Under the pieces are notes generated by a model, which was given only the letters and a program-made list of their open reading frames with translations, had not been told where the DNA came from and made no database searches. A program made the position numbers and the translations under genes. From Actinostola sp. cb2023 (Eukaryota > Cnidaria > Anthozoa > Actiniaria > Actinostolidae), in contig JAUJYZ010001371.1 in assembly GCA_033675265.1 (NCBI GenBank), positions 225,001-289,000 of the forward strand: 64,000 bases of DNA. Reading direction: 5' to 3'. Shown piece after piece: positions 59,898-64,000 of the stretch. Numbering within the stretch: position 1 is the stretch's first letter; every line of letters begins with the position of its first letter.

Positions 59898-60992
59898 TTA
59901 CTTCTTCATAACCTGCATAACATCATCATCATTCATAGTATGATTAATCCCTACCCTCTGGGGACTGTACTTGGTACTTGTACCCCATACAAGACCATAC
60001 TTAAATGTTTCGACCAAAGTTCTATGGATTCTATGGCAAACATGTTCTACAGTGCAACCACGTCGTAAAATCAACCCATCGTTAAAGTCCGGTGGCTCAC
60101 CTCTCTTCTTGGTGTACACACGTATCAAGGCAAGATATTCCCAGATCTCTTCAACAAGATAGTCCAGATTTAATTCATATTCACAACTTACTACGACAGA
60201 GTCTGGGAATCTTGCCAGGCGGTCGACTTCCTCTAGAGAGATGCAGTCAATCTTGTTATACACATACAAGCATGGTAGATACACCCTGTTACCACTGATG
60301 ACATCAATCAACTCATCTGGTGTATAATCATCTCGGAATAATACTTCGGCATGAAATATTTTATACTCGTGCAAAATCAGCTGGACCATTTTCTCATCAA
60401 CATGAGTGACCCTGCATGTAGAATTGAACTTAACTCCTCCAGCTTTTTTGATTTTGAAATATATCTCTGGTTTCTTGGTGTTTAGACGTATTCCACAAGT
60501 TTCCAATTCCCTTTCCAGGAGACCTCTTTGGACTTCACCCTTTGCAGCATCAAGCATAATAATAACAAGATCAGATGTACGAGCTACAGCAATGACCTGT
60601 CTACCACGACCTTTGCCTTGAGAAGCTCCCTCTATAATCCCAGGCAGATCCAGTAGCTGTATATTAGCACCATTATGGTTAATAACCCCAGGAATGCAAG
60701 TAAGGGTGGTGAACTCGTATGAAGCACTGGCACTTTCTGTCTTTGTCATCTTGTTCAATAGAGTAGATTTGCCTACTGAGGGAAAACCTATCAAGGCAAC
60801 CCTAGCATCACCAGATTTCATCACGTCAAAGCCTTCTCCTTTAGCACCAGAACCTTTCGGTGGTTCGAGAAGCTGAGTTCGATATTTCGCTAACTTCGCT
60901 TTCAACAAACCCAAATGGTATTCTGTGGCTTTGTTCTTCTGAGTTCGAGAGATCTCCTTCTCAATGTCACTAATTCTCTCTAGGATACCCAT
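59898..60992 (-). CDS. DRG2: Developmentally regulated GTP-binding protein 2
   Basis: An uninterrupted 364-codon frame, the same length as vertebrate DRG2 and collinear with it from MGILERISDIEKEI onward. An OBG/DRG-family GTPase: G1 GFPSVGKST, G2 region YEFTTLTC, G3 DLPG, G4 NKID, then a C-terminal TGS domain ending near the C-terminus. DRG2 binds RWDD1 (DFRP2) and associates with translating ribosomes; the sequence here shows nothing unusual in the active site. The N-terminal RTQKNKATEYHLGLLKAKLA is characteristic of the DRGs, and the DVMKSGDARVALIGFPS stretch fits DRG2 better than DRG1. There is no intron, whereas vertebrate DRG2 has many, so an intron-loss or retrocopy origin is possible. 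Confidence 0.95.
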   Translation of the reverse strand: MGILERISDIEKEISRTQKNKATEYHLGLLKAKLAKYRTQLLEPPKGSGAKGEGFDVMKSGDARVALIGFPSVGKSTLLNKMTKTESASASYEFTTLTCIPGVINHNGANIQLLDLPGIIEGASQGKGRGRQVIAVARTSDLVIIMLDAAKGEVQRGLLERELETCGIRLNTKKPEIYFKIKKAGGVKFNSTCRVTHVDEKMVQLILHEYKIFHAEVLFRDDYTPDELIDVISGNRVYLPCLYVYNKIDCISLEEVDRLARFPDSVVVSCEYELNLDYLVEEIWEYLALIRVYTKKRGEPPDFNDGLILRRGCTVEHVCHRIHRTLVETFKYGLVWGTSTKYSPQRVGINHTMNDDDVMQVMKK

Positions 60993-61181
60993 TGCTTAGG
61001 CTTGTGAGTAACGTAATAAAGAAGTAAATCAAACAGATTACTTGCGGAAAACAAAATGTCGGAACGTCCACGTTGTATGAAAAGTAGTTACCAGGCCATT
61101 TCGATTTTTTTTACATTCAAATTCCACAGGGATACCGCAAATACAGCTCGCAATCTGGTTCCGCGTAAAATCCATGAATGA

Positions 61182-61339
61182 AAACTTGGGCTCTTTCTCA
61201 GTATATCACTATCCTGAAAAACCTTTGTTATTCAAATCAAGAACTCTTTGTAGAACGAGGCATACAACAATATGAACTATTGTTATTCAAATTTTCAGGA
61301 ATTCAGGACGGTGATATACTGAGAAAGCCCCAAAACTTG
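61182..61339. mobile_element. 158-bp MITE
   Basis: AAACTTGGGCTCTTTCTCAG at the left end is imperfectly inverted at the right end (GATATACTGAGAAAGCCCCA then AAACTT). It lies between DRG2 and MLH1. A purine-rich A/G stretch follows to about 61490; the rest up to 61859 holds no gene. Confidence 0.72.
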
Positions 61340-61859
61340 AATAACATGCATACTCGAACTAATCCCCTTTCACTAAAACAAGGGAGAAAAGAAAAACAGA
61401 AAGAAAGAAATAGAAAAGAAAAAAACGAAAAAAGAAGGGAAGGAAATGGAAGAAAGAAAGAGAAAGATGTGAAGAAAAGAAACTAATAAAACTGAAAGAA
61501 TGAATGAACAGTATCCATTCAGATGAACAAACCCTTTGCTTTTATTAAATCAGCATATTTTGATTTTATTATTTTCTACACTTTTTTTGCCAGATGTTAG
61601 TCTTTCATCCTTTACATGAATGACTGTCTGAAATATCAGTAAATAGTGCTTCTTTACATGGTTTTATTCTACAAGCTTTGTTTCATTGTTGTATGCACTG
61701 ATGCAGTCTCTACTAGTTTACCACTAACTGCTGGGAGTTAGGAAAGTAAGATGCAACTCTCCCCTTCTCACTTCACTCACATTATTCCCCTCATATGTCC
61801 TAACCTTCAACTCATCTTAGCAGAGTTTGTGAATAACCAGGCGATAAGTTAAAATTATT

Positions 61860-63541
61860 TTAACATCTTTCAAAAACTTTATACAGATCAGGTAAATTTG
61901 CTATCTGTAGTAGTGTTCCATCTTCAGCAAATCTAGCAGGGGGGACAAGCCCTGTCCTTAGCGCAGGTAAAACAACGTGTTCAGCAGTCCACTGCCATGA
62001 TATATCACTATCATCAGCTTTGTCACTTGACGGGTCCTTGGTTGTTGAACTATCTGGTTTAAAGGCATAGAACAGACCAACTTCTTTTGCAAGGGTGTTA
62101 AAGCATTCTTGTTCAGCATCCCATTCAACCTATCATTACATAAATACAACATGAAATAAGCATTTACTGTATGATACAGCATCCCATTCAACCTATCATT
62201 ACATAAATAACATGAAATAAGCATTTATTGTATGATACACTAAAATAATGATCAAGCAAGTAATCTTCTGTGTAGAAGGGGTGCTCGTATGTGGAAAAAG
62301 AAGAAAGATTCCTTTGATGTAGTCAACTCTCTCTGCGCAACACCTGTCTAAGCTGGGTATCTTTCTAAGACAGACACCTTGCTCAGACTCGTACCCAGTT
62401 GCTTCTCTTACTCGTGATGTGGGTGCACGGTGTGTGGTGGGGAGGAAGAAAAACGTGAAGCGACTGGCAGATTTTCTATTCTCCCTCCTTCCCAAGTGCC
62501 TTTGCATTGCACGCTTTCTGGTCCGGTTACTTCCCTTTCCACGGTAAGTAACGACTGGGTACGAGTCTGCACCTTGCTAAGGCGACACCCGTCTAAGCCG
62601 GACATCTCTCTATTGCTTGTACTTTATTGAAATAAGTGTTCATTACACACCTCTGTAGCCAATCTCAATATAAACATCGGCAGACCAAAAAAGTTAGGCA
62701 CATAGTTGTCAATCAACAACGGTAATGAGCACAGATTGCCATCACTGTCTATCTCAATGGAGAAGTAATCCAATAACATTTCAGATTTCTTCTTCAAGAA
62801 ATCAGTGATGTAGCTTGCTAAATCATCTTTCGACCCATCCTCCTCTGTCCAACCACTCTCACTGCTATCCAGCGCCATCATTGCTAACTCATATATAGGT
62901 GCTGCCTCAGACAGCTTCAACAATCCAAAATCTCCAAACTTGAACAGGATTATCTGGTAGAAGAGTTCTCTACTCAGCGTATTGATATTGGCCAAGTATA
63001 GTTTAGTAGTATGTTGCAAAAGTACAAGAGAATGGTTGACGCAGCCAACAAACTTGTGATCTTCCAATATATCCTTCAACCCTTGATGTTCAGCCTTGTC
63101 GATTATTTTACACAAATTCTGCACACTTATCAGCTGAATATCCCTGCTGGCTTTTTTGAGTGTCAGGTTGTTTTTAGCTTTGTCGTCTAACTTTGCCTTT
63201 TTATTTTCTACAAGGAAGACATAAATATAACAGTGTTATCACAATTTCATGCACAGATACATTCACAGCTCATCTGGAAAAAGAAAGAGATCCTCCAGTA
63301 ACACCTTTTACAGAAGTTGAAAGCTTGGAAGGTCCAATGTTAGAGGAATCACACGACGAGTTCTATGAAGAATATGTATGATGTACAATTTCTATTACCT
63401 GGTGGTGTTATAGATGAATCTTGGCCATCTTTAGCTGTGTTTGTTGAACCATCATCTGTTTTACTATCAACCATTTCAATATCTTGTTCCACTGGGCTCC
63501 CTGTGTTAGGCTTGCTAATAGTACCAGTATCTTTACATGCA
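61860..63541 (-). CDS. MLH1: DNA mismatch repair protein MLH1, last three exons (5' part outside window)
   Basis: Exons in coding order: 63399-63541, 62651-63207, 61860-62129, with GT-AG borders and matching phases. The first visible exon is the poorly conserved Ser/Thr-rich linker. The next encodes the PMS2-binding C-terminal domain: [58 protein letters not shown]. The last ends [12 protein letters not shown]. The terminal FERC is the conserved MLH1 tail whose Cys reaches the PMS2 endonuclease site. The N-terminal ATPase exons must lie beyond the right edge. The intron 62130-62650 contains a MITE and a duplicated splice acceptor. Confidence 0.96.
62114..62237. repeat. 62-bp tandem duplication across the acceptor of the MLH1 last exon
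   Basis: CAGCATCCCATTCAACCTAT and the following bases occur twice, about 62 bp apart. The copy nearer the exon is the real acceptor plus the first codons of the last exon; the other is a decoy acceptor that would run into a stop. Confidence 0.8.
62384..62569. mobile_element. MITE with 9-bp target duplication (Mutator-like)
   Basis: Perfect terminal repeats CAGACTCGTACCCAGT / ACTGGGTACGAGTCTG are flanked by the direct repeat CACCTTGCT at 62375-62383 and 62570-62578. A 9-bp duplication is typical of Mutator-like elements. It inserted into an older repeat that contains TTTCTAAGACAGACACC, the inverse of the 7850-11110 array unit. Confidence 0.85.
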
Positions 63542-63886
63542 CTAAATCATATTAAAAAGTACGTCTTTAGTATGGCTTCCTAAATAGACCGGAGGATTGC
63601 ACGGTTGTCATAACTTAAAGGACAAGGAAGGGTAGTAGCCTTCTTGTAGATTATATGTGTGATCACTTTATTTTCACGCATACAAAGTTTTGATATGCTT
63701 TTTCTTGCTTCATCAAATGTTCACTATTTTGTTGAAAATCGTGAAATTAAAGTGTCATAATAAAATCTAAATCTTTAATCTGAAAATATTTTCCATCAAG
63801 TTACAGATATAAAACAAAATCAAAAACAAAATCAATTAATTAAAAAATAATAATATTTTATTTGAAAATAAATAAAACTTAAGGTA

Positions 63887-63915
63887 GCGACTTAGAGAGA
63901 GAGAGAACTTATTAG
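63887..63915. repeat. GA microsatellite at the right edge
   Basis: A short run of GAGAGAGAGAG with flanking AGAG motifs. Bases 63542-64000 otherwise hold no recognised MLH1 exon or other gene. Confidence 0.6.
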
Positions 63916-64000
63916 AGAGCTTAATTAAGCAGCAGATGTTTTTGTCAATGCGGACGGCACGTGCACTGACAAATAATGTTCAAAACGACTGTTGACATCC

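Noticed and set aside
61376..61486. Lys/Glu-rich plus frame after the 61182-61339 MITE
   Set aside because: It is a purine-rich low-complexity stretch; the upstream part of the frame is MITE sequence.
63193..63381. Acidic plus-strand frame ([18 protein letters not shown]) in an MLH1 intron
   Set aside because: It looks protein-like but is short, has no clear start context or homologue, and lies antisense within the intron 63208-63398.

Overview
This is nuclear DNA from an animal, most likely a marine invertebrate. The evidence is spliced GT-AG genes with animal orthologues (SRP72, DRG2, MLH1, CDADC1-like deaminases), Penelope-type retroelements with GIY-YIG nucleases, many small DNA transposons and very large minisatellites. 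The phylum cannot be fixed from the window alone.

Layout. 1-22140: SRP72 on the minus strand, sixteen exons covering about the first 472 codons; its C-terminal third lies beyond the left edge. Its introns hold three giant tandem arrays (49-bp, 19/21-bp and 32-bp units), and a 42-bp in-frame minisatellite crosses a splice donor. 22373-24561: a two-domain cytidine/dCMP deaminase gene (CDADC1-like copy A); a near-identical-in-patches copy B lies at 56024-57744. 25000-36000: a transposon graveyard. It holds a degenerate HUH/SF3 Rep-like gene, a 2.4-kb palindromic integrase-type transposon with 6-bp target duplications and satellite-filled arms, a Tc1-type transposase split by a MITE, and an inverted pair of Penelope fragments. 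36996-53568: the most unusual stretch, with four genes. They are a small Sae2/CtIP-domain protein (minus), a 14-exon gene joining a RAG1/Transib-like DDE core to an Ulp1-type cysteine protease (plus), a C2H2 zinc-finger protein (minus) and a protein kinase (plus, divergent from the zinc-finger gene). 54520-55400: another Penelope 3' end. 59898-60992: single-exon DRG2 (minus). 61860-63541: the last three exons of MLH1 (minus).

Main point. The RAG1-like gene retains two Asp and one Glu matching the RAG1 catalytic triad and the CxxC / H-x4-H zinc ligands. The H-x4-H-x19-E spacing is identical to that of vertebrate RAG1 as I recall it. It continues into a proline-rich repeat and an Ulp1 (C48) protease. 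With a CtIP/Sae2-like gene, a zinc-finger gene and a kinase beside it, this may be a multi-gene transposon or a domesticated remnant. I could not find its terminal inverted repeats. Two short frameshifts in its last exon and one before the kinase mean that each is a young pseudogene, a polymorphic allele or an assembly error.

A recurring local theme is tandem duplication across splice junctions (SRP72 twice, MLH1 once), which multiplies candidate splice sites.
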